A stretch of DNA of 64,000 bases from Burkholderia sp. Bp9142 (GTDB lineage Bacteria; Pseudomonadota; Gammaproteobacteria; Burkholderiales; Burkholderiaceae): positions 1 through 64,000 of the forward strand of contig NZ_QTPP01000032.1 of the NCBI RefSeq assembly GCF_003853415.1, read 5' to 3'. Both the position numbers and the translations under genes were made by a program. Of this stretch, positions 54,597-64,000 are shown piece by piece (positions within the stretch are counted from its first letter, which is position 1; the number at the start of each line of letters is the position of its first letter). The notes under the pieces were generated by a model. It ran no database searches and was not told the DNA's origin. It was given only the letters and a program-made list of their open reading frames with translations.

Positions 54597-55353
54597 GCGT
54601 TTCAGCGATTTCCTCACTCGCTGCATACCGGGCATCAGCGTGGCGTGGCCTCGAATTCGGGGGCTCGATCGGCACGCGGTCGAGCTGATAGCCGTAGCCG
54701 TAGAGCGGCAGAAGCCGGTAGCCACGCTCCGGAAGCAGCTGCAGCTTGCTGCGCAGCCGCGACGCGTGGGTGTCGAGCGTGCGCGACTTCATGTCGCGGC
54801 GGCGGGCCCAAACGGTTTCGAGGATATGAGCGCGCGACACGGGCCGGGACAGGTTCGCGAACAGCAGCTGCGCGAAGCGGAACTCCTTCGGCGTGAGCGC
54901 GACGACCGCGTCGCCGAAGCGCACGAGGCTGTGGGTCGCATCGAATGCGTATTCTCCATACATTTCGCGCGAGCGATTCGGCGGCCGCCGGACTCCGGCG
55001 CGCCGGCTCAGCGCATTGACCCGTGCGAGCAGCTCGGGCCCGCTCACCGGGCGCACGAGACAGTCGTCGGCGCCCGCGTGCAGGCACGACACGACTTCGC
55101 TTTCGCGCGGCAGCTGCATCACGGCGATGGCCGGCAGCCCGGGCAGGATCGCCTGCGCCCGCGGAATGACTTCCTCGGCCGGCTGGTCGCCGGCCCAGTT
55201 GCCGGTGATCAGCATGTCGCAGGTATCGGTGGCGAGCCACTCGAAGAACGCCGCGCTGGACGGAAACGCGTGGCACACATGACCGCCGGCGAAGAGCAGG
55301 CGGTTCAGGAGCGCAGCATGACGCGCCTCCGGATCGATCAGGGCGATTCGCAT
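54592..55353 (-). CDS. OmpR-family regulator with degenerate receiver domain
   Basis: A 253-residue protein with a CheY-like receiver (residues 1-112) and an OmpR/PhoB winged helix (LTPKEFRFAQLLFANLSRPV to the C-terminus). The phosphoacceptor position, expected near residue 51 after MLIT, is Gly, and the conserved Lys near residue 101 is Arg (LVRPVSG), so normal phosphorylation is unlikely. No histidine kinase gene is adjacent. Start at ATG 55353; the longer frame has no family resemblance. It lies upstream of hemA in the same direction. Confidence 0.85.
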   Translation of the reverse strand: MRIALIDPEARHAALLNRLLFAGGHVCHAFPSSAAFFEWLATDTCDMLITGNWAGDQPAEEVIPRAQAILPGLPAIAVMQLPRESEVVSCLHAGADDCLVRPVSGPELLARVNALSRRAGVRRPPNRSREMYGEYAFDATHSLVRFGDAVVALTPKEFRFAQLLFANLSRPVSRAHILETVWARRRDMKSRTLDTHASRLRSKLQLLPERGYRLLPLYGYGYQLDRVPIEPPNSRPRHADARYAASEEIAETL

Positions 55354-55524
55354 GAGGATTTCTTCAATACGGCTGCCGGTGCGCGCTTGCCATAACGTCG
55401 GGACGGCCCCTACACTCGAATGTTCGCGGCGCCCGGCTGGTCTCGGGTTCGATGGATGAATCGATGCTAGCCGCTGGCAACGTTCACGCCTATGGGACGA
55501 ATCTGAATTTATGGAAGGCGTCGA

Positions 55525-55779
55525 ATGAACTGGTTTGGAATTCTTGTCCTGGGAGCGTCTGTCGGGCTGTTCGGCCGGTGGCTGCATCCGATGCGGCGCA
55601 CGGGCCGGCCGGCATGGTGGATCGTGGTGCTGGTCGGCATCGCAGGCGCCGCCGCCGCGCGCATGGCCGGCAACCTCTCCGGACTGTTTTACGATGGCGA
55701 AACGCTCGAATGGCCGGTCTGCACCGCTGTCGCGTTCCTCGCCGTAGCCGTGACGGTCGCCCTGTCGGCCCGTCGCTGA
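55525..55779 (+). CDS. Small membrane protein, GlsB/YeaQ/YmgE (transglycosylase-associated) type
   Basis: An 84-residue protein with three hydrophobic segments: FGILVLGASVGLFGRWLHP, WWIVVLVGIAGAAAARMAG and TAVAFLAVAVTVALSA. The size, the Gly-rich first helix followed by Gly-Arg-Trp, and the hydrophobic pattern fit the YeaQ/YmgE family of stress-linked small membrane proteins. Placed just before the aminopeptidase gene. Family call is moderate. Confidence 0.6.
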   Translation: MNWFGILVLGASVGLFGRWLHPMRRTGRPAWWIVVLVGIAGAAAARMAGNLSGLFYDGETLEWPVCTAVAFLAVAVTVALSARR

Positions 55780-55797
55780 AAGCTCTCAGGTGAAATC

Positions 55798-57612
55798 ATG
55801 AATGCCCGTCTCCCCGAAGTCTCGCCGGTGCCGGCACGCCTCGCGCTGCTGCGCGGCGCGATGGTCCGCGAGGACCTGGCCGCCTATCTCGTGCCGTCCG
55901 CCGATCCTCACCTGTCCGAGTATCTGCCCGAACGCTGGCAGGCGCGCCGCTGGCTGTCCGGTTTCACGGGCTCGGTCGGCACGCTGGTCGTGACCGCGGA
56001 TTTCGCGGGCTTGTGGGTCGACAGCCGTTACTGGGTGCAGGCCGAGGCCGAACTCGCCGGCACGGGCGTCCAGCTGATGAAGATGACGGGCGGGCAGCAG
56101 AGCGCGCCGCACGTCGACTGGCTCGCGCAGAACGTGCTGGCCGGTGCGACGGTCGGCGTCGACGGCGCCGTGCTCGGTGTCGCGGCGGCACGCGCGCTGA
56201 CGGCCGCGCTGAGAGCGCGCGGCATCGCGCTGCGCACCGATCTCGACCTGCTCGACGCGATCTGGCCGGAGCGCCCGGGGCTGCCGGGCGACGCGGTGTT
56301 CGAGCACGTGGCGCCGCAGGCCGACGCGACGCGCGCGAGCAAGCTCGCCGAAGTGCGCCGCGCGATGCACGCGCAGGGCGCGCAATGGCATTTCGTGTCG
56401 ACGCTCGACGATCTCGCGTGGCTGTTCAACCTGCGCGGCGCCGACGTCAACTTCAATCCCGTGTTCGTCGCGCACGCGATGATCGGCGCCGATCGCGCGA
56501 CGCTGTTCGTCGCCGACGGCAAGGTGTCGCCGGCACTGGCCGCGTCGCTCGCGCGGGACGGCGTCGAGGTCCGCGCGTACGACGCCGCGCGCGCATCGCT
56601 CGCGGCGCTGCCCGACGACGCGACGCTGCTGATCGATCCGCGCCGCGTGACCTTCGGCACGCTCGAGGCCGTGCCGGCCGGCGTGAAGCTGGTCGAGGCC
56701 GTGAACCCGTCGACGTTCGCGAAGTCGCGCAAGACGTCCGCCGAGATCGAGCACGTGCGCGTGACGATGGAGCACGACGGCGCCGCGCTCGCCGAATTCT
56801 TCGCGTGGTTCGAGCAGGCAGTGAACCGCGAGACGATCACCGAGCTGACGATCGAGGAAAAGCTCACCGCCGCGCGTGCACGGCGCCCCGGCTATGTGTC
56901 GGCGAGCTTTGCGACGATCGCCGGCTTCAATGCGAACGGTGCGATGCCGCATTACCACGCGACGCCCGAGTCGCACGCGACGATCGCCGGCGACGGCCTG
57001 CTGCTGATCGATTCGGGCGGCCAGTACACGACCGGCACCACCGACATCACGCGTGTCGTGCCGGTCGGCACGATCGGCGACCTGCAGCGCCGCGATTTCA
57101 CGATCGTGCTGAAGTCGATGATGGCGCTGTCGCGCGCGCGCTTTCCGCGCGGCATCCGCTCGCCGATGCTCGATGCGATCGCGCGCGCGCCGATGTGGGC
57201 GGCGGGGCTCGACTACGGCCACGGCACCGGCCACGGTGTCGGTTACTTCCTGAACGTGCACGAGGGCCCGCAGGTCATCTCGCACTACGCACCGGCCGAG
57301 CCGTACACGGCGATGGAAGAGGGGATGATCACGTCGATCGAGCCGGGCGTGTACCGGCCCGGCAAATGGGGCATCCGGATCGAGAACCTGGTCGTGAACC
57401 GCGCGGGCGGACAGACCGAGTTCGGCGACTTCCTCGCATTCGAGACGCTCACGTTGTGCCCGATCGACACCCGCTGCGTGCTGATCGAGATGCTGCATGA
57501 AGAAGAGCGCGCGTGGCTGAACGCGTATCACGCGACCGTGCGCGAGCGTGTCGGCCGGCACGTGAGCGGCGACGCGAAGGCGTGGCTCGACGCGCGGACG
57601 CAGCCGATCTGA
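55798..57612 (+). CDS. M24B family Xaa-Pro aminopeptidase
   Basis: A 604-residue protein of the long aminopeptidase P type, with two creatinase-like N-terminal domains and a C-terminal pita-bread domain. The metal ligands are seen in LIDSGGQYTTGTTDITRV (two Asp), HGTGHGVGYFLNVHEGP (His) and MITSIEPGVYRPGKWGIRIE (two Glu). It removes an N-terminal residue before proline. The N-terminal ADPHLSEYLPERW stretch is also typical of this long form. Confidence 0.94.
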   Translation: MNARLPEVSPVPARLALLRGAMVREDLAAYLVPSADPHLSEYLPERWQARRWLSGFTGSVGTLVVTADFAGLWVDSRYWVQAEAELAGTGVQLMKMTGGQQSAPHVDWLAQNVLAGATVGVDGAVLGVAAARALTAALRARGIALRTDLDLLDAIWPERPGLPGDAVFEHVAPQADATRASKLAEVRRAMHAQGAQWHFVSTLDDLAWLFNLRGADVNFNPVFVAHAMIGADRATLFVADGKVSPALAASLARDGVEVRAYDAARASLAALPDDATLLIDPRRVTFGTLEAVPAGVKLVEAVNPSTFAKSRKTSAEIEHVRVTMEHDGAALAEFFAWFEQAVNRETITELTIEEKLTAARARRPGYVSASFATIAGFNANGAMPHYHATPESHATIAGDGLLLIDSGGQYTTGTTDITRVVPVGTIGDLQRRDFTIVLKSMMALSRARFPRGIRSPMLDAIARAPMWAAGLDYGHGTGHGVGYFLNVHEGPQVISHYAPAEPYTAMEEGMITSIEPGVYRPGKWGIRIENLVVNRAGGQTEFGDFLAFETLTLCPIDTRCVLIEMLHEEERAWLNAYHATVRERVGRHVSGDAKAWLDARTQPI

Positions 57613-57674
57613 CGCAACGCGCAAAGCGCGAAACCGGCCGCATGACGGCCGGACCATGACCGAGAGGGCAAGCG

Positions 57675-58226
57675 ATGGCAGATACCGCAGTGATCGTGAT
57701 CGACATGCAGCGTGGGCTGGTGCAGCGGGCGCGGCCCGCGTACCGGCTCGACGACGTCGTGTCCGGCATCAACCGGCTGACGGCGGCGGCGCGCGCGGCG
57801 AACGCGCCCGTATGCTTCGTGCAGCACGACGGCGATGCGGACGACGACATCGTGCCCGGCACGCCCGGCTGGGAACTGCATGAGGCGCTGATCGTCGGCC
57901 GCGCCGACTGGCGCATCCGCAAGCAGATGAGCGATTCGTTCCACGACACGCCGCTCGCCGCGCAACTCGACGGGCGCGGCATCCGTTCGGTGCTGATCTG
58001 CGGCTATGCGACCGAGTTCTGCGTCGATTCGGCCGCGCGCCGCGCGGCACTGCTCGGCTACCGGACGACCGTCGTCTCCGACCTGCACACGACGAACGAG
58101 CGCACGCACCTGTCGGCCGCGCAGATCGTCGCGCACCATCACTTCGTCTGGGAAAACAACACGCTGTCGGGCAATGCGGTGACGCCGCGTCCGCTCGCCG
58201 ACGTGCTCGCCACGGAGTTCGCATGA
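57675..58226 (+). CDS. Isochorismatase-family cysteine hydrolase
   Basis: A 183-residue protein with the triad of this family visible: Asp in VIVIDMQRGLV, a Lys/Arg-rich strand near RKQMSDSF, and Cys in LICGYATEFCVDSAAR. Members hydrolyse amides or vinyl ethers (nicotinamidase, isochorismatase and relatives); the exact substrate cannot be told. Its stop overlaps the start of the next gene (ATGA). Confidence 0.9.
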   Translation: MADTAVIVIDMQRGLVQRARPAYRLDDVVSGINRLTAAARAANAPVCFVQHDGDADDDIVPGTPGWELHEALIVGRADWRIRKQMSDSFHDTPLAAQLDGRGIRSVLICGYATEFCVDSAARRAALLGYRTTVVSDLHTTNERTHLSAAQIVAHHHFVWENNTLSGNAVTPRPLADVLATEFA

Positions 58227-58846
58227 CGATCAAGGCGGTGGTGTTCGATTTCGGCGGCGTGCTGATCGACTGGAGCCCCGAGTACCTGTACCGGCAACTG
58301 ATTCCGGATGAAGCCGAGCGCCGCTGGTTCCTCACGCACGTGTGCGCGATGGACTGGGTGATCCGCCAGGACGGCGGGCAGACGATCGACGAGGGAACGC
58401 GCGAGCTCGTCGCGAAGTTTCCGGAGCACGAGGCGCTGATCCGCGCGTTCTACACGCGCTGGCACGAGATGATCGGCGGCGTGCTCGACGAAGGCGTTGC
58501 GCTCGTCGACCGGCTCGACGCGCAGGGGATGCCGCTCTTCGGGTTGACCAACTGGTCCGCGCAGACCTTTCCGTACGCATGGGACAACTTCGCGGTGCTG
58601 CGGCGCTTCAAGGAGATCGTCGTGTCGGGCCGCGTGAAGCTCGTGAAACCCGATCCGGCGATCTACCGCGAAATGCATGCGCGGATCGATCCGCATCTGC
58701 CGGGCATCGCGCCGCATGAACTCGTGTTCATCGACGACAACGCGAACAACGCCGCGGCCGCGACGGCGCTCGGCTGGCACGGCATTCATCACACGAGCGC
58801 GGCGGTGACCGAGGCGCGCTTGCGCGAACTGGGCGCGCTCGCGTAG
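58223..58846 (+). CDS. HAD-superfamily hydrolase, subfamily IA
   Basis: A 207-residue HAD-like phosphatase or dehalogenase. The nucleophile motif is VVFDFGGVLIDWSP near residue 10, motif II is LTNWSAQTFP, the Lys of motif III is in VKLVKPDPAIY and motif IV is VFIDDNANNAAAA. The presence of a cap domain after motif I makes it subfamily IA. Overlaps the isochorismatase-like gene by 4 bp, so they form an operon. Confidence 0.92.
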   Translation: MTIKAVVFDFGGVLIDWSPEYLYRQLIPDEAERRWFLTHVCAMDWVIRQDGGQTIDEGTRELVAKFPEHEALIRAFYTRWHEMIGGVLDEGVALVDRLDAQGMPLFGLTNWSAQTFPYAWDNFAVLRRFKEIVVSGRVKLVKPDPAIYREMHARIDPHLPGIAPHELVFIDDNANNAAAATALGWHGIHHTSAAVTEARLRELGALA

Positions 58847-58872
58847 GCGGCTGCCGAATCGCTGTCAGATAA

Positions 58873-58900
58873 AAAAAGCGGGCCATCGAGCCCGCTTTTT
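58873..58900. terminator. Bidirectional intrinsic terminator
   Basis: AAAAAGCGGGC and GCCCGCTTTTT form an 11-bp stem with a 6-base loop. It ends the rightward HAD gene and the leftward ettA gene. Confidence 0.92.
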
Positions 58901-58971
58901 CATTTTGCCGATCCGGAAGCTGCCGCTTTCGGCATCCGGCACCGCATTGCCGGATGCCCGGGCCGCAACGT

Positions 58972-60639
<1,668 letters not shown>

Positions 60640-60826
60640 TTGGTGTGAAAGTCAGAAGTGGTTGAGACTGCTGCGCAGCGCATGGGCGTGCGTGGCGTCG
60701 GGTGATTCGGTACGGAGCGTGCCGCGCGGGCGCGGCAGTGTCGCCGCGGGTTGGCGGCGCGAGCGCGTATTGTACTTCGCCGCCGGCTGCCGCTGGCACC
60801 GCGCAGGCCATTCGGCCGACCCGCGT

Positions 60827-61135
60827 TCACAGCCACGCGGCGACGCCGCCGTGCCCCGAGCAGGTGCCGTGCCGACGGCGGCTGAAGCTGTACGTGCCGT
60901 CGCGGCAGCGCGCGCTCGCGCCCTCGGGCACGCGGCCCGATTTCGAATGGGCCGGCGCATGGACGGTGTCGCCGTCGCGATTGCGGTACGTGTCGTGCCG
61001 GTCGAGGTCGGCTTCGTTGCCGTAGCCGGGCGACGCGCGATACGCGTGCACCGGAGGCGGCAGGGCGGCGCACGCAACGAACAGCGCGGCCGACAGGGTC
61101 GCGATGCGCGTCGTGCGGCGGAGCAGGGCAGGCAT
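60827..61135 (-). CDS. DUF3761 secreted small protein
   Basis: A 102-residue protein with a signal peptide (TLSAALFVACAALPPPVHA) and a mature part with YRNRDGDTVHAP, then ARCRDGTYSFSRRRHGTCSGHGGVA, the hallmark of DUF3761 (also seen in YHS-like 'CrdGtyS.S....GtCS.HGGV'). Two cysteines probably form a disulfide. Function unknown; periplasmic or surface location expected. Start at ATG 61135. Confidence 0.85.
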   Translation of the reverse strand: MPALLRRTTRIATLSAALFVACAALPPPVHAYRASPGYGNEADLDRHDTYRNRDGDTVHAPAHSKSGRVPEGASARCRDGTYSFSRRRHGTCSGHGGVAAWL

Positions 61136-61242
61136 GGTCTCTCCGGATGTTGTTATCTGCTGTCGATCGCGGGTCGACGTCCCGGGCCGCATGTTAGCCG
61201 ATCGGCTGAAGATCGGTGCCGCTGCCCTGCGGTGCGGCGAGG

Positions 61243-62160
61243 CTACGCCGCGCCGGTCATCGATGCCGCGCCGTCGGCCTGCGCGGCGTCGAGAATCCAT
61301 CGGCGGAATGCCGCGACTTTCGCGCGCTCCGCATGATGCGGCGGATAGACGAGGTAGTACGCGAAGTCGTCGAGCCAGGCGACGTCGGCAAGCTGCACGA
61401 GCCGGCCGCTCGCGAGTTCGTTGCGTACCATCGCCGCCGGCAGCAGGCCGGCGCCCTGGCCGGCGAGGATCGCCTGCAGCAACAGGCCGGAATCGTCGAA
61501 CGCGGGGCCGCGCGGCGGACCGAAATCGTCGATCCGCTGCGCGTCGAACCAGATGTGCCAGCCCTTGCGCTCGGCGTCGTGCAGATGCGGCCATCCGGCC
61601 AGGTCGGCGGGCGTGGCCGGCAGGCCCAGCCGTGCGACGAGTGCCGGCGCTGCAAGCGCGACGATCTCCACCGTCAGCAGCCGTTCGCTGCACAGCCCGA
61701 TGTAGCGGCCGAGGCCGTGGCGGATCGCGACGTCGACGCCGTCGCGCGAGAAGTCGGCGAGTGCGTGGCTCGCGACGATCTGCAGGTCGACGTCCGGGCA
61801 CGCGTCACGGAACTGCGCGAGGCGCGGCACGAGCCACGCGGACGCGAAAAACGGCGTGACGCTCACCGTCAGCACGCCGCTGTCGGCGGTGCCCGACACG
61901 CGCTGCGATGCATCGGCGATCTGCCGGAACGCGTTGCGCACGGGCGGCAGGTAGTCGCGGCCCGCGGCGGTCAGCAGGATGCCGCGGTTCACGCGCTCGA
62001 ACAGTTGCACGCCGAGGTGGGTCTCGAGCGTGCGGATCATCTGGCTCACCGCGCCGGGCGTGACCGACAACTCTTCCGCTGCAGACTTCACCGACAGGTG
62101 GCGGGCGGCCGCCTCGAACGCACGCAGCGCGTTGAGAGGCGGCAGACGGGAACGGTTCAT
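61243..62160 (-). CDS. LysR-type regulator, GcvA-like
   Basis: A 305-residue protein. The N-terminus (LPPLNALRAFEAAARHLSVK) with an HTH SAAEELSVTPGAVSQMIRTLE matches the GcvA/AmpR branch of LysR regulators. The C-terminal part is a periplasmic-binding-protein-like effector domain. It is divergent from an MFS gene with a 203-bp gap containing a perfect palindrome, so it probably regulates that transporter in response to its substrate. Confidence 0.93.
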   Translation of the reverse strand: MNRSRLPPLNALRAFEAAARHLSVKSAAEELSVTPGAVSQMIRTLETHLGVQLFERVNRGILLTAAGRDYLPPVRNAFRQIADASQRVSGTADSGVLTVSVTPFFASAWLVPRLAQFRDACPDVDLQIVASHALADFSRDGVDVAIRHGLGRYIGLCSERLLTVEIVALAAPALVARLGLPATPADLAGWPHLHDAERKGWHIWFDAQRIDDFGPPRGPAFDDSGLLLQAILAGQGAGLLPAAMVRNELASGRLVQLADVAWLDDFAYYLVYPPHHAERAKVAAFRRWILDAAQADGAASMTGAA

Positions 62161-62291
62161 TCAGTTTTTCTAAAGTGAAAGGCCGACGAAATATCGTTTG
62201 AGGCGACGCGTACGCGCGAGTACCGTTACCGCAACGGATGGCATTGGATCGCATTCGTCGCGGCCGTCTTGCAGCGGTCGCTGCGATCAAC

Positions 62292-62304
62292 ATAGTTCAA
62301 CTAT
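62292..62304. promoter_or_regulatory. Candidate operator of the divergent LysR-type regulator
   Basis: ATAGTT-C-AACTAT is a perfect palindrome. It contains the LysR-type T-N11-A pattern (T 62293 to A 62305) and resembles the AGTT/AACT half-sites of GcvA-like regulators. It is 60 bp before the MFS start. Confidence 0.6.
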
Positions 62305-62363
62305 ATCCATGAGGCAATCCGGGCGCCGCGCGGCGTCCGGCGGAACCTGAGAGGAGCATCGTC

Positions 62364-63626
62364 ATGAGCTGCCCGCGCGCATCGCGCGTCTTCTACGGCT
62401 GGTATGTGGTGGCGGCCGCGTTCGCCGTCACGTTCGTCGGATTCGGCAGTGCGTATACGTTCAGCGCATTCGTCGAATCGCTGCAGCGGGATTTCGCCGC
62501 CTCGCGCGGGCAGATCTCGCTCGTGTTCTCGCTGGCCGGCTTCCTGTATTTCGGCTTCGGCATCGTCAGCGGCCCGCTTGCCGATCGCTTCGGCTCCCGG
62601 CGGCTCGCCGTCACCGGCATGTTGCTGACGGCCGCCGGTTTCGCGGCGGCCGGTGCCGCGCATACGCTGCTGCAGGTCTATGTCGCGTACGGGCTCGGTG
62701 TCGGCTTCGGCGTCGGCTGCGCGTATGTGCCGGCCGTCGGCGCCGTGCAACGCTGGTTCGTGCGGCGGCGCGGCTTCGCGTCGGGGCTCGCGGTCGCGGG
62801 GATCGGCGTCGGCACGCTCGTGATGCCGCCGCTCGCGTCGGCGCTGATCGCGCACGTCGGCTGGCGCGGCGCGTATGTCACGCTCGCGGCGCTCGCGCTG
62901 GTGATGGGTGCGGGCATGTCGCTGCTGATCGAGAACGATCCGCGCGGACGCGGCTTGTTGCCCGACGGCGATGTGGCGCATACGCAATCGGGCGCCGCGC
63001 CGCCCGGCGCCGCTTCATCGGTACCGGCCGGTGCGACCGTGCGCGAGGCCGTTACGTCGCGGCCGTTCGCGAGCCTCTACGCGGCGTGTCTCGTGTGCTC
63101 GTTCGGCGTCTTCGTGCCGTTCGTGCACCTTGTGCCGTACGCGCTCGATCACGGCGTCGCGCCATCGACGGCCGTCCTGCTGCTCGGCGCGATCGGCGTC
63201 GGCAGCACGGCAGGGCGCTTCTTCCTCGGCGGCCTCGCCGACCGCTTCGGCCGCCGTGCGTCGCTGCTCGCGATGTTCGCGGGCATGGCCGTCGCGCTCG
63301 TTGCATGGGCCGGCGCCGGGGGCGTCGCGACGCTGGCCGCGTTCGCACTCGTGTTCGGCGTGTTCTACGGCGGCTGGGTCGCCGTGCTGCCCGCCGTCGT
63401 GATGGACTACTTCGGCGGCCGCAACGTGAGCGCGATCATCGGCGTGCTGTACACGAGCGTTGCGTTCGGCACGCTGATCGGGCCCGCGGCGGCCGGTTTC
63501 ATCTACGACGCGGGCGGCGGCTATCTCGTGCCGATCCTTGCCAGCGCAGTTGCCAATGCGATCGCGTTCGCGATCGTCGCCACCACCGGACGCGCGCCGG
63601 TGACCGCGCGCGCGGCCGGCCGCTAG
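62364..63626 (+). CDS. MFS transporter, oxalate/formate-antiporter-like
   Basis: A 420-residue transporter with about 12 helices. The opening FYGWYVVAAAFAVTFVGFG is characteristic of the monocarboxylate/oxalate-formate branch, and PLADRFGSRRLAVTGMLL is the helix 2-3 motif; a second copy (GGLADRFGRRASLLAMF) lies between helices 8 and 9. Substrate is probably a carboxylate. Start ATG 62364 follows GAGAGGAG. Divergent from the GcvA-like regulator. Confidence 0.9.
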   Translation: MSCPRASRVFYGWYVVAAAFAVTFVGFGSAYTFSAFVESLQRDFAASRGQISLVFSLAGFLYFGFGIVSGPLADRFGSRRLAVTGMLLTAAGFAAAGAAHTLLQVYVAYGLGVGFGVGCAYVPAVGAVQRWFVRRRGFASGLAVAGIGVGTLVMPPLASALIAHVGWRGAYVTLAALALVMGAGMSLLIENDPRGRGLLPDGDVAHTQSGAAPPGAASSVPAGATVREAVTSRPFASLYAACLVCSFGVFVPFVHLVPYALDHGVAPSTAVLLLGAIGVGSTAGRFFLGGLADRFGRRASLLAMFAGMAVALVAWAGAGGVATLAAFALVFGVFYGGWVAVLPAVVMDYFGGRNVSAIIGVLYTSVAFGTLIGPAAAGFIYDAGGGYLVPILASAVANAIAFAIVATTGRAPVTARAAGR

Positions 63627-63729
63627 GCATGCGCCGCCGGTGCGCGGCCAGACGCCTCGCGGCCGGGCGTCATCCACGATTCCCGATACGGTGTCCAGGG
63701 CGTCGATCATCGACGGGCGAAGGCGCATC

Positions 63730-63990
63730 GTGACATTCGACGAAGTTCGGCAGATCGCGCTGGCATGGCGCGGTGTCGAGGAGGGTACGTCGTACGGCAC
63801 ACCCGCGATGCCGGGCGAGCCTGCATCGCCTTCAATCGCCCGATCCGGCGGCGCCCAAGCGGACGCCGAACCGGACCAGGCGTTGCATCGGTTCGCATCG
63901 ATGCAACAAGTGGTCCCATCGAAATTCTTCAATTGGTTCTTAGTGAAGAACCGTTTGGTGCTTACACTCCTTCGCTTCGAAGGCGGCTGA
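63730..63990 (+). pseudogene. MmcQ/YjbR-family gene, broken after about 27 codons
   Basis: From GTG 63730 the protein starts as a YjbR/MmcQ protein: TFDEVRQIALAWRGVEEGTSYGTPA. Then the expected continuation ('kv.gK..ar...') is replaced by PGEPASPSIARSGGAQADA and an unrelated tail ending at 63990. GC content falls toward the window edge. The sequence therefore joins the YjbR start to something else near 63,806-63,812, as expected of a deletion, rearrangement or mobile-element junction. The right partner is outside the window. Confidence 0.55.
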
Positions 63991-64000
63991 CCGACAGCCG

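Overview
This is a high-GC window with the codon use and gene content of a Burkholderia main chromosome, most likely the Burkholderia cepacia complex. The evidence is a complete Burkholderia-type type VI secretion system (T6SS) locus of tssLKJ, tagM-tssBCDEFGHA and tssM-tagF-OmpA-tagX, next to core housekeeping genes (hemA-prfA-prmC-grxD-ubiX, ettA, csp). The species call is inference from gene order and family resemblance, not from a search.

Region 1 (1-2,770) is a polymorphic-toxin tail. It holds the end of an Rhs protein with an AHH/HNH nuclease tip, a DUF1629-like candidate immunity gene, a second small candidate immunity or orphan gene, an exported protein of unknown function and a DUF7716-like protein, closed by a bidirectional terminator.

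Region 2 (2,811-34,420) is the T6SS. tssJ-tssK-tssL run leftward and tagM-tssB-C-hcp-E-F-G-H-A run rightward from a shared divergent control region with a sigma70-like promoter and two palindromes. After tssA lies an effector cargo block (16,777 to about 26,116). It contains vgrG, a DUF4123 chaperone, three paralogous DUF3304 lipoproteins (candidate periplasmic immunity proteins), one full DUF2235 (Tle1-like) effector and a 24-codon stub of another. The leftward operon tssM-tagF-OmpA/BON protein, then tagX and a divergent Ala/Lys-rich membrane-anchored protein, completes the machine.

Region 3 (34,567-49,250) is mixed housekeeping and accessory content: a CorA/ZntB-like transporter, a lipoprotein M1 aminopeptidase, an LEA14-like lipoprotein, a DUF1508 protein, two SAM methyltransferases, a DUF1415 protein, a divergent TetR/MFS pair with operators in the promoter, a nitroreductase, a YegD-like Hsp70 protein, a cold-shock protein with a long leader, and an APC permease.

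Region 4 (49,254-64,000) holds a DODA-type dioxygenase, the leftward hemA-prfA-prmC-grxD-ubiX group, an OmpR-like regulator with a degenerate receiver, a small GlsB/YeaQ-like membrane protein, an M24 aminopeptidase, isochorismatase and HAD genes, ettA, a DUF3761 protein, a divergent LysR (GcvA-type)/MFS pair and a broken-looking YjbR/MmcQ gene at the right edge.

The most interesting parts are the DUF3304/DUF2235 block, where the one intact DUF2235 protein lacks the expected catalytic serine and gene remnants suggest repeated effector turnover, and the decayed Rhs tip at the left edge. No tRNA, rRNA, CRISPR array or intact insertion sequence was recognised.
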